Shown: piece by piece, positions 56,820-64,000 of the stretch
Numbering within the stretch: position 1 is the first letter of the stretch
Layout of the letters: each line of letters opens with the position of its first letter
Source: Syntrophobacter fumaroxidans MPOB
GTDB lineage: Bacteria; Desulfobacterota; Syntrophobacteria; Syntrophobacterales; Syntrophobacteraceae
NCBI RefSeq assembly: GCF_000014965.1
Contig: NC_008554.1
Span: 2,220,001-2,284,000 of the forward strand
Length of the DNA: 64,000 nucleotides
Reading direction: 5' to 3'
Notes under the pieces: model-generated
The model's input: the letters and a program-made list of their open reading frames with translations, nothing else
Database searches by the model: none
What the model was told of the DNA's origin: nothing
Translations under genes and position numbers: made by a program

Positions 56820-57074
56820 TTTGCTTCCTCACCCCCGTGGGGAATCACAGCGACGATCGACTCCCCGTCAATCGGCCTGTCGCCCGTTCAACAACACTTC
56901 AGGCCGTTCGCATTCGCAGCGGGGATTGGGCGCAACGAGGCCGGCTCCCTCCTGCATCTTCTTCGGATCAGGCGGTCTCCCCGGAGCGGACACCGGAGGA
57001 AACATTCACCCGTACTTCGGAACAGGCGCTTGCCCCCGGAACTCCGGGGCGATGAAACGGGCGGGCACGCCACC

Positions 57075-57494
57075 TTACTCTGCAAGCCAACGCTGAGCCA
57101 ATGACTTCATGATTTGGACCCATTCGTCGAAAGTGTCCGGTTTGGTGATGAACGAGTTCGCTCCCGCCTCCCTGGTAAAGGTCATGTCACGGCCTTCCCG
57201 GGAAGTGGTCAGGATGACGATGGGGATATGCTTCAGGGCCGGTTCGGCCTTGATTTCCACGAGCGCCTCGCGGCCGTCCTTGCGAGGCATATTGAGGTCG
57301 AGCAGGATCAGCCCGGGCAGTTCTTCCGCTACGGATCGCACGCGCTCCGAAAGGTACTCCATAAGCTCGATCCCGTCCTTGACACACGAGAAGGCACCCG
57401 CCGCTCCGCTGGCTTCGAAGGCCTCGGTCGCCAGCATGCAGTCCTCGACATCGTCATCGGCCATCAACACCGCCGGACCATCTTTTCCTCTCAA
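57075..57494 (-). CDS. Single-domain response regulator (Rcp1-like)
   Basis: 139 residues from a TTG start. Acidic pair D14/D15, phosphoacceptor D67 in LILLDLNMP, and the conserved Thr/Ser and Lys (LTTSREGRD, FITKPD). No output domain, so it works by protein interaction or phosphotransfer. The TTG at 57494 overlaps the TGA of the kinase gene (TTGA), and GGAGG lies 7 bases upstream. An upstream start at 57611 would lie inside the kinase gene and has no support. Confidence 0.88.
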   Translation of the reverse strand: MRGKDGPAVLMADDDVEDCMLATEAFEASGAAGAFSCVKDGIELMEYLSERVRSVAEELPGLILLDLNMPRKDGREALVEIKAEPALKHIPIVILTTSREGRDMTFTREAGANSFITKPDTFDEWVQIMKSLAQRWLAE

Positions 57495-60100
57495 TGTCTT
57501 TCCTCCGGCCCGTGCTGTCTCACGGGCAGTCTGATAATGAACGTGGAGCCTTTCCCGGGCTCGCTCTCGACCCGGATATTTCCCCCGTGCCGCTCGACGA
57601 TTTTGCGGCATATGGCGAGCCCCATCCCAGTCCCTTCGTACTCGTCGCGGCCGTGCAGTCGCTGAAAAGGCTTGAAAATCCGTTCCGCATAGTGTTGCTC
57701 GAACCCGATGCCGTTGTCCTCCACGTGAATTTCACACCCCCCTTTGTGGTCGCACTTTGCCGAAATTTTGACTTGAGGGCTTGCCGCGCCGCAAAATTTC
57801 AGCGCGTTGCCGATGAGGTTTTGAAAGAGCCGCAGCATTTGGGATTCATCGGCTTCGATGGTGGGCAATTTCCGGATTTCGATCAACCCGCCCGCCCGCT
57901 GCTCAAATACATTCGCCGCTTCCCGCACCACTTCTCCGAGCTGAATCTCCTTGAACGGCTCTTGTTTCGCCGCTACTCTCGAATACTGGAGCAAGTCGTT
58001 GAGAAGGCGGCGCATCCGATCGGCCGAACGGAGCATTCTTTCGAGAAAACCCAGTCCGGCATCGTCCAGGCACGGCGCACACCGTTTCTGGAGCAGGTCG
58101 CCGTAGGTCTTGATCTTGCGCAATGGCTCCTGGAGGTCGTGTGAAGCCACGAAAGCGAATTCCTCCAGTTCCTGGTTGATCAGCGCGAGGCGCTCCGCAT
58201 ACGCTTTGAGCTCATCCTCGGCTTTCTTCCTGCCGGTGATGTCGCGATTGATTTCGAGGATCCCCACCGGCTGACCCGAACCATCTCTTTGCAGAGCCCA
58301 GCGACTATTCACCACGACACGTCTTCCATCCTCGGCGGTGTGAACCAGTTCGCCTTCCCATCCGTTTTCCTTCAGGAGCGTGGCCTTTATTTGCTCCCAG
58401 GGGAGCGGAAACCGGGTTCCAAGAAGCTCGCGCACCGGCTTGCCCAGTGCCTCGCTTTCACTCCAGCCGTAGGTCTCCTCGGCCCCCCGGTTCCAGAAGA
58501 CGACTTTCTCATCCGCATCTCGAACCAGGATGGCGTCGTGGGCCAGATCGAGCAAAGCCGCCTTCTCTCCCAGCTGCTTATTGGCGTTCACCAGCTCCGC
58601 CGTCCGCTCCAGAACCCGCCGCTCGAGCTCGTCACGCGACCGGCGCAACTCCTCCTCCATCCACTTGCGCTCCGAGATGTCCCGGAACAGGGCGGTCAAA
58701 TGTTCGGGACCGGGATAGACGAAGATCTCGATCATCCGGCCCGTGACCACCGACGCGGCTTCCAGGTACTGGGATTCCCCCGTTTCCAGGGCACGCCGGT
58801 ACGCGGCCTCGAAAACACTGCCCGCGACTCCTGGGAATACGTCCAGGATGGAACGCCCGGCCACCTCCTCCCTCGTCTTTCCAAAATAGGCGAGGGCGGC
58901 ATCGTTGATGTGCGTGAACCGCCATTCCCGGTCCAGGGTGTAGAAGCCGTCGGCGATGCTGTCCATGATGGCCGTCAGGCGTCGTTGTGCCTCGAGCAGG
59001 CTCGTTTCCCTGGACCGCAACGTCTCGGCCATCCTGTTGAACGAATCGGCGAGCTCCCCGAGCTCGGCGGGGCCGACGGCCGGCGCGGGCTCGCCCCCCT
59101 GTCCGCGCCCGATGGCCAGGGCGTGGTCACGAAGCCGCTTTACCGGGATGGAAATGGAACGGGACAAAAGAAGGGCGACGCCGAACGCCGCCAGGTTGAT
59201 GACCAGGAAGATGACCGTCTGAGTCAGAAGAGTGGAGGTGATCGCCGCAATGGCAACCTCTTCCGTGCGCCCGGCGGTGGCCGCCCAGCCTATGGATGAA
59301 ATCGGGGTGAAGCCGACCAGGCGTCTCCTCTTTTCATAATCCGCGTATACCGACGCGGTGATTTCTTTGCCTTTGAACACCTCCACGTACTCCGGATACT
59401 GCCTGAGCCATTCGCGCTCTTCCCACGAGACGTCTATGGCCGGATATCGATAGACCAGCATGCCCTTGTGGTCGACCAGTGCAAGACCTCCGCCCTTGCC
59501 TCTCTCGACCGAGAGCACCGAGTCCAGCTGCTCGGGGCTGACCGTGGCGACCACGACGCCGAGCAGAACGCCGCTTTCGTCGCGAATGCCCCTAGAAATG
59601 CCAAAGACCGGTTTGCCGGTCGTCCTTGCCTTGACCAGTTCGCCAACCGTCCATTGCCGCCCGCTCAGAATATCGCGAAAATAGGCCCGATCCCTGTTGT
59701 TTCTCCCCAACATGGCGGAGTTGCTCGAATGACGGAAGACGCCGTCCGGTTCCACCCAGGAGAAATCGCGCACGGCCGCGTAGCCCTGCTGGCTTTTTTC
59801 CAGAAGCCGCGTGATGTCCGTCGGGACCATGGGCCGGGAAGAAGTGATCGCAAGCCCGAGCGCCAGCTCTTGATGGAGGACGTCCTGCACGAACGATTCG
59901 AACGTCTTCGCCACTGCGCGGGCAAGCTCGAGGTTGGCCTGCAACTCGCGTGCACGGCTTGCCTTGAGTTGGTCATGGAATGAATAGGCTTGAACGAGCA
60001 CGGTCGGGATGAGCAGAACCAGGAGAAGGAGAACAAGTTTGCCCCGGATGCTCTGCCAAAACCTACCCCGAGGTATCATGAATTCGGGCGAAGTCGCCAT
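57491..60100 (-). CDS. Membrane sensor histidine kinase (Cache-HAMP-PAS-PAS-HisKA)
   Basis: 869 residues. N-terminal membrane segment (about 20-40), extracytoplasmic dCache-type sensor domain (about 45-285), second membrane segment (about 290-315), HAMP (about 315-370), two PAS domains (about 380-500 and 530-640), then a HisKA domain with the phosphoacceptor H654 in FVASHDLQEPLRK and an HATPase domain (DNGIGF, GTGMGLAICRKI). The family often senses small carboxylates or amino acids, but no ligand can be assigned. Overlaps the response regulator that it most likely phosphorylates. Confidence 0.93.
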   Translation of the reverse strand: MATSPEFMIPRGRFWQSIRGKLVLLLLVLLIPTVLVQAYSFHDQLKASRARELQANLELARAVAKTFESFVQDVLHQELALGLAITSSRPMVPTDITRLLEKSQQGYAAVRDFSWVEPDGVFRHSSNSAMLGRNNRDRAYFRDILSGRQWTVGELVKARTTGKPVFGISRGIRDESGVLLGVVVATVSPEQLDSVLSVERGKGGGLALVDHKGMLVYRYPAIDVSWEEREWLRQYPEYVEVFKGKEITASVYADYEKRRRLVGFTPISSIGWAATAGRTEEVAIAAITSTLLTQTVIFLVINLAAFGVALLLSRSISIPVKRLRDHALAIGRGQGGEPAPAVGPAELGELADSFNRMAETLRSRETSLLEAQRRLTAIMDSIADGFYTLDREWRFTHINDAALAYFGKTREEVAGRSILDVFPGVAGSVFEAAYRRALETGESQYLEAASVVTGRMIEIFVYPGPEHLTALFRDISERKWMEEELRRSRDELERRVLERTAELVNANKQLGEKAALLDLAHDAILVRDADEKVVFWNRGAEETYGWSESEALGKPVRELLGTRFPLPWEQIKATLLKENGWEGELVHTAEDGRRVVVNSRWALQRDGSGQPVGILEINRDITGRKKAEDELKAYAERLALINQELEEFAFVASHDLQEPLRKIKTYGDLLQKRCAPCLDDAGLGFLERMLRSADRMRRLLNDLLQYSRVAAKQEPFKEIQLGEVVREAANVFEQRAGGLIEIRKLPTIEADESQMLRLFQNLIGNALKFCGAASPQVKISAKCDHKGGCEIHVEDNGIGFEQHYAERIFKPFQRLHGRDEYEGTGMGLAICRKIVERHGGNIRVESEPGKGSTFIIRLPVRQHGPEERH

Positions 60101-60332
60101 TTGGTTCTGCCCTCACCGGACCGGCCGATCATAGAGAACTCGATCCCGACCGCACGGCTGCGCCGATTGGGGAATCCAGGCAATGACTGAACGCTGTGGG
60201 AAAATTTGAACGACTGCTTGTCCTGGGGCACAGGAGAAGAAAAGACCGGGGAAGCAGCCCCTGCGGCGCCCCGTTTCCTGATGGGTCGACCCGTTTATCG
60301 GCGCAAAGACGGGTTGCCGGTGCACGTCGAGA

Positions 60333-60986
60333 TCATACGATCACATACCGCTTGATCGTGTAGACCACTTCATCGGGATCGTCCAGCACGGTCACCAGGT
60401 CCAGGTCTTCGCGCGAAATATATTTGCCCGACAGCAAGACGTTGCGTATCCAGTCCATGATCCCGGACCAGTGGTCCCGGCCCACCAGAATGACGGGAAA
60501 CGGCTTGATGCGCTTGGTCTGAATCAGAGTCAGGGCCTCGAAGATTTCATCCAGGGTGCCGAACCCGCCGGGCATCCCGATGTAGGCCTGGGCATACTTG
60601 ACGAACATCACTTTGCGCACGAAAAAATACTGAAAGAAGAGCCGGGTGGTGGCGAAAGGGTTCGGTTCCTGTTCGAGCGGCAGCTCGATGTTAAGGCCCA
60701 CGGACTTTGCCCCTCCCTCCTTCGCCCCCTTGTTGCCGGCTTCCATGATGCCCGGACCGCCCCCCGTGATGACGTGGAAACCGCTCTGGGCGAGCTTGCG
60801 GGCGATGGTCACGGTCCGTTCGTATATTTCGTCGCCCGGCCTGACCCTGGCCGAACCGAAGATGGATACGGCCGGGTAGAGATCCGCCAGGGATTCGAAA
60901 CCGTCCACGAATTCCGCAAGGATCTTGAACAGGCGCCACGAATCATGAACGGTTATGGCATCGATGAGATATTGTTTTTCTGGCAT
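60333..60986 (-). CDS. LOG family protein (TIGR00730 Rossmann fold)
   Basis: 217 residues. The PGGxGTxxE motif (MPGGFGTLDE) and GSARVRPGDEIYE/GGGPGIMEA mark the LOG family. Some members are cytokinin-activating phosphoribohydrolases; others act on nucleotide monophosphates such as AMP. Likely cytosolic nucleotide 5'-monophosphate nucleosidase. ATG 60986 with AAAGGA 10 bases upstream; an in-frame ATG at 61010 is less likely. Single gene. Confidence 0.88.
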   Translation of the reverse strand: MPEKQYLIDAITVHDSWRLFKILAEFVDGFESLADLYPAVSIFGSARVRPGDEIYERTVTIARKLAQSGFHVITGGGPGIMEAGNKGAKEGGAKSVGLNIELPLEQEPNPFATTRLFFQYFFVRKVMFVKYAQAYIGMPGGFGTLDEIFEALTLIQTKRIKPFPVILVGRDHWSGIMDWIRNVLLSGKYISREDLDLVTVLDDPDEVVYTIKRYVIV

Positions 60987-61166
60987 GGGTCTCGTCCTTT
61001 TCACCATCACTGCGCTACGAACGGTTACACGATGAATGGTTCCGATGAATCTGAGCCGGGGGGTTCTATATTAGGAAGAGTAGAGCGGGAAATCAAGGAC
61101 TATGGAGGCTTTTGGGCCCTGAATCGGATCATGGGAGCGCCATGGCGAAATATTTGGACAAATGGA

Positions 61167-61195
61167 TTGAATCGCTATGCGAAATAAGCTATTTA
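61167..61195 (+). promoter_or_regulatory. Candidate promoter for the small acidic protein and methyltransferase
   Basis: TTGAAT at 61167-61172, 17-base spacer, TATTTA at 61190-61195, about 100 bases before the gene. Confidence 0.4.
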
Positions 61196-61298
61196 GCGCT
61201 ATGAATTGTTCTCGGCACGTCGCGATCAGTGCCTTCTCATTCGAGACCCTCCGAATAGACCCGGTGGGGCTCTTAATTCATAATGGAGGCTGGTGCTT

Positions 61299-61571
61299 AT
61301 GGAAATGAAGGATTTCGTTAAGGCGGCCTTGAAAAAGGTGACTCAGAAAGTGAAAGACGGGTCCCTCGACAAACGGGAAGAAGGCTACGGCGATTCCGAG
61401 GAGATGCTGCTCGACTGGATTTGGATCGAGTTGAAGGAAGAGTCCCCGGACAAGGATGCGGTCATCGGCATGGACCTCGACGATCTCTACGAGGTCATTG
61501 AAAGCTCCGCCGATATGTATGAAGACTACCATATCCTTCTGGAATCCGTGAGAACCGACGGCAATCCATGA
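61299..61571 (+). CDS. Small acidic protein of unknown function
   Basis: 90 residues, with a basic N-terminal helix (KDFVKAALKKVTQKVKDG) followed by an acidic stretch (EEMLLDWIWIELKEESPDKD, DLDDLYEVIESSADMYEDYH). Cytosolic, probably helical. Not a family I recognise. ATG 61299 has GGAGG 9 bases upstream. It is followed at once by a terminator. Confidence 0.75.
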   Translation: MEMKDFVKAALKKVTQKVKDGSLDKREEGYGDSEEMLLDWIWIELKEESPDKDAVIGMDLDDLYEVIESSADMYEDYHILLESVRTDGNP

Positions 61572-61597
61572 GACCGGGCGGAAGAACCGTTCATTCG

Positions 61598-61622
61598 AGC
61601 GCCTTGCGGGGCGCTCTTTTTG
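61598..61622 (+). terminator. Intrinsic terminator or attenuator before the methyltransferase
   Basis: Stem GAGCGCC/GGCGCTC with loop TTGCGG followed by TTTTT. It lies between the small acidic gene and the methyltransferase start at 61645, so it separates them unless it acts as an attenuator. Confidence 0.75.
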
Positions 61623-61644
61623 TTTGCGCCGTGAAGGACACACA

Positions 61645-62814
61645 ATGCAGCCTCTTTTCTTGCTCCCCGGACGTGAGAAGCGAATCCTCCAGGGACATCG
61701 CTGGGTGTTCAACAACGAGATTGACGGACGGCTCCCCGACTTTGAACCGGGGAGTTGGGTCGAAGTGTTCTCATCGAAAAGAGTCCCGCTCGGCCGCGGT
61801 TACATCAATCCCCGATCGCTCATTGCAGTGCGGCTGGTGACCGGCCCGGGTCAGGAACCGACCCGGGAGTTCTTCTCCGAGCTGCTGCGCAGAGCCGAGG
61901 AAAAACGCACCCTGCTTTACTATCCGGGGTCCACCTGCCACCGCGTCGTCTTCGGGGAATCGGACGGCATCCCGGGCCTGATCGTGGACCGTTATGGCGA
62001 CGTGCTCGTCATCCAGGTCACCACCCTGGGGATGGCCCGCATGCAATCGCTGATCCAGGAGCTTATGGTGGAACTCTTCCGGCCGGCAGCCATCGTCTGC
62101 CGAAACGATACGTCGGTGCGCAGGCTCGAAGGCCTCCCGCTGGAGAAGGGGCTCGCGTTCGGCGAGCTCCCGGAAGACATCCGGGTGAACATTGACGGTC
62201 TCGAGCTCCGGGTAGACCCCCTGGGAGGCCAGAAGACCGGCCTGTTTCTCGACCAGAGGGACAATCGCCGCGCCCTGCTCCGCTGGATCGGAGGCAAGCG
62301 CGTTCTGGACCTGTTTTGCTATACCGGTGCCTGGGGACTCGCCGCCGCCCGCGGAGGTGCCTCCCGAGTGGTTGGGGTCGACGCATCCGCAGAAGCCGTC
62401 GACCAGGCGCGTTCCAATGCGGCGGCAAACAACGTGGCCGACCGGTGTGAATTCATCCGCTCGGAGGCCCTTCAATACCTTAGAACCCTGAGGAAAGGCG
62501 ACTTCGACGTCATCGTCCTCGATCCTCCGGCCTTCGCGAAAACCAAGAGCGCCCTGCCGGAGGCTCAGAAAGGATACACCGATTTGAACCGTCGGGCGCT
62601 CCTCGCCCTTGCCCCGGGGGGCCTGCTGGTCACCTGCTCGTGCTCCTACCACATGAGCGAGGAGCTCTTCGCCCGAGCTCTGCTGCAGGCAGCGCGGGCC
62701 GGCGGCAGACAGCTGCGGCTCATGGAATCGCGCGGCCAGGCGCCGGACCACCCGGTCCTGCTCGCCATGCCCGAAACCCGCTACCTCAAATGCTGGTTCC
62801 TGGAAGTCGTCTGA
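61645..62814 (+). CDS. Class I SAM-dependent rRNA methyltransferase (RlmI-like)
   Basis: 389 residues. N-terminal PUA-like domain (REKRILQGHRWVFNNEI ... GRGYINPRS), middle RNA-binding part (GESDGIPGLIVDRYG), and a class I methyltransferase domain with VLDLFCYTGAWGLAAARGGA (SAM site), DASAEAVD, and the catalytic DPPAF motif. RlmI makes 5-methylcytidine in 23S rRNA; this is the best family match, but the modified base is inferred. ATG 61645 has AAGGA 7 bases upstream. Its stop is only 3 bases from the convergent repressor stop. Confidence 0.9.
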   Translation: MQPLFLLPGREKRILQGHRWVFNNEIDGRLPDFEPGSWVEVFSSKRVPLGRGYINPRSLIAVRLVTGPGQEPTREFFSELLRRAEEKRTLLYYPGSTCHRVVFGESDGIPGLIVDRYGDVLVIQVTTLGMARMQSLIQELMVELFRPAAIVCRNDTSVRRLEGLPLEKGLAFGELPEDIRVNIDGLELRVDPLGGQKTGLFLDQRDNRRALLRWIGGKRVLDLFCYTGAWGLAAARGGASRVVGVDASAEAVDQARSNAAANNVADRCEFIRSEALQYLRTLRKGDFDVIVLDPPAFAKTKSALPEAQKGYTDLNRRALLALAPGGLLVTCSCSYHMSEELFARALLQAARAGGRQLRLMESRGQAPDHPVLLAMPETRYLKCWFLEVV

Positions 62815-62817
62815 CTC

Positions 62818-63552
62818 CTATTCAAACTCCCTGCCGACCCACCGTATGCGGCCCAGTATGTGATTCCTGAGCGGCTTGCCCGGGTCGAGCGCAAACTCGA
62901 AGGGGCGAAAGGCCGCCGTGTTGTCCGAGAGGCAGACCAGCCGCGGACAATCCCGGCCCCCGCTCAGCGCCAGTCGCCTGAAGGCCGTGGCGCCGTCCGG
63001 CAGAACCACCAGGTAGATGCGACCGGAGAGCACCCGCATTCGCTCCGCCTCGTCGCTGTCCACCAGCGCCACATCCCCCTGATTGACCGTCGGAAGCATG
63101 GCGTCCCCCTGCACCCGGATCAGGAAAAGCCCTTTCTGTCTCCGCTCTCCCTCCCCCACCAGCTTCTCCAACCACCAGAGCTTGAATGGATAGTGGTCCT
63201 CAATGTCTCCGAACAGAATTTCTCCGTCGGGTCCCGTGGACACCCGGGACTTGAGCAGCGGGATGAGGGTGTATTCCACGGCGCGCTTTCCGCCTCCCGA
63301 AACGTCGTACGGACCTCCGTCCCCAAGCAGGAGCCAGGACGCGCTGACCGAGAAATTGCGGCACACCTTCTCCAGGAAAGTTCCGGTGGGAGAAGTCGCC
63401 TCATCCCGGTAATTGACCAGCGTGTTCTTGGACACCTGCGTGCGTCGGGCAAACTCGGCGAGGGATAAACCAGAATTCTGGATTATTTTTTTGAGCCTCA
63501 CCGCCATTTCGGTATTTTTTTTGGATTTTAATTGGCTTTTGACCGTCGACAT
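62818..63552 (-). CDS. Phage-type HTH repressor with inactive S24 peptidase domain
   Basis: 244 residues. N-terminal helix-turn-helix (about 16-75, LSLAEFARRTQVSKNTLVNYRD), then a LexA/CI-like S24 domain. The peptidase Ser is replaced: VQGDAMLPT has Ala151 where GDSM is expected, and the general-base Lys is Arg192 (AFRRL). It should therefore not self-cleave in an SOS response. Divergent from a Ner-like regulator 153 bases away, the arrangement of phage lysogeny switches. Ends 3 bases from the methyltransferase stop. Confidence 0.85.
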   Translation of the reverse strand: MSTVKSQLKSKKNTEMAVRLKKIIQNSGLSLAEFARRTQVSKNTLVNYRDEATSPTGTFLEKVCRNFSVSASWLLLGDGGPYDVSGGGKRAVEYTLIPLLKSRVSTGPDGEILFGDIEDHYPFKLWWLEKLVGEGERRQKGLFLIRVQGDAMLPTVNQGDVALVDSDEAERMRVLSGRIYLVVLPDGATAFRRLALSGGRDCPRLVCLSDNTAAFRPFEFALDPGKPLRNHILGRIRWVGREFE

Positions 63553-63634
63553 AGACCCACCTCAATATGTATCTATTTGTATTATTGACACATTATTCCA
63601 TAAAACCGCTTCTCCTCCAGACCAAAAATTTTAT

Positions 63635-63663
63635 TTGACTCACCAATATTTTATTGATAGCAT
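63635..63663 (+). promoter_or_regulatory. Rightward promoter of the phage-like switch
   Basis: TTGACT at 63635-63640, 17-base spacer, TAGCAT at 63658-63663, in the AT-rich region between the divergent regulators, 43 bases before the Ner-like gene. Confidence 0.45.
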
Positions 63664-63705
63664 CGCGGCCAATCCCCCCCCCGGGACATCCAATAGGGAG
63701 GAATC

Positions 63706-63912
63706 ATGTCTCCGTTCGAGATCAGGATCGCCCTCCTCCGGGAAGGCGTTTCCATGAGGTCCATTGCGCGCAAGCTGGGAGTGTCGCCCAACTCGGTCTC
63801 GCTGGTAGTGAACCGGCGCATGGTCAGCCGGAGAATCATGTCCGAAATTGCGCTCGCAATCAAATCGGAATTAACTGGAGTCTTTCCCGAGCAGTTCGGA
63901 AAGCGTCGTTAG
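63706..63912 (+). CDS. Ner-like / small HTH regulator
   Basis: 68 residues. Single helix-turn-helix (about 16-36, SMRSIARKLGVSPNSVSLVVN) followed by MSEIALAIKSELTGVFPEQF, like the Ner protein of Mu-type phages, which represses early transcription and opposes the repressor. GGGAGGA lies just before the ATG. It is the first gene rightward of the switch; a transposase or other phage gene may follow beyond the window, but 63913-64000 shows only AT-rich non-coding sequence. Confidence 0.75.
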   Translation: MSPFEIRIALLREGVSMRSIARKLGVSPNSVSLVVNRRMVSRRIMSEIALAIKSELTGVFPEQFGKRR

Positions 63913-64000
63913 TCTTCCCCTTCCGAACGAAGCTTAGCAGGCGTCAGGTTGCCATGTCAACCTCAAACGACATAATAATTGGTTCGATTAAAAAAGAATA

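Noticed and set aside
62805-62830. Left end of a Mu-like prophage at the repressor stop
   Set aside because: A TG dinucleotide is present at the methyltransferase stop codon, but Mu-type ends normally lie a few hundred bases beyond the repressor, and the methyltransferase C-terminus looks complete. Not supportable from this sequence.

Overview
The window is GC-rich (about 60% or more by eye) bacterial chromosome with dense, operon-like gene packing and strong Shine-Dalgarno sites. The gene set is a TPP-riboswitch thiamine operon, BirA-controlled bioB, 2-hydroxyacyl-CoA-dehydratase-type activases, a complete [FeFe]-hydrogenase maturation operon with a sensory hydrogenase, and a class III CoA-transferase. 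This suggests an anaerobic deltaproteobacterium, for example a syntrophic or sulfate-reducing lineage such as Syntrophobacter. That assignment is inference from content, not a database match.

Layout. 0-2.2 kb: dodecin and a lone glutamine amidotransferase in sparse sequence. 2.2-6.3 kb: promoter, TPP riboswitch, attenuator, then thiF-thiG-thiH-thiS-thiE, which builds the thiazole half of thiamine and joins the halves. 6.3-7.4 kb: bioB under a BirA box. 7.5-9.1 kb: two-gene ABC-2 exporter (minus strand). 9.5-15.9 kb: two activase/HgdB-related proteins and RNase G, ending in a strong terminator. 16-22.7 kb: DinB-like protein, membrane protein, GalT-like protein, CoA-transferase plus D-cysteine-desulfhydrase-like enzyme, a 3D-domain exported protein and a candidate micro-ORF. 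23-27.4 kb: Tex, patatin-like esterase, outer-membrane barrel.

27.7-36.2 kb is the most coherent system: hydG-aspA-hydF-hydE, then a [2Fe-2S] thioredoxin-fold protein, a HydS-type [FeFe] hydrogenase with a PAS domain, and a SpoIIE-type phosphatase. It reads as a cluster-building operon feeding a putative H2/redox sensor that signals by protein dephosphorylation.

36.6-47.3 kb is an accessory region, all on the minus strand. One operon carries a DJ-1/PfpI protein, a TPP-dependent enzyme, an EthD-like protein and two proteins with paralogous SnoaL domains. The other genes are an amidohydrolase, a zinc-phospholipase-C-like protein and a staphylococcal-nuclease-like protein. The two transcription units are preceded by homologous promoter-leader modules of about 250 bp, which I found by comparing the intergenic regions directly.

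48-64 kb: a secreted serine hydrolase, a GAF protein, a small exported Cys protein followed by a compact multi-hairpin element, an EF-hand membrane protein with an Ala-Pro tail, an MsbA-like exporter, a histidine kinase/response regulator pair, a LOG-family protein, an RlmI-like methyltransferase, and finally a divergent phage-type repressor/Ner-like pair. The repressor has lost both peptidase catalytic residues. No rRNA, tRNA, CRISPR array or intact insertion sequence was recognised.
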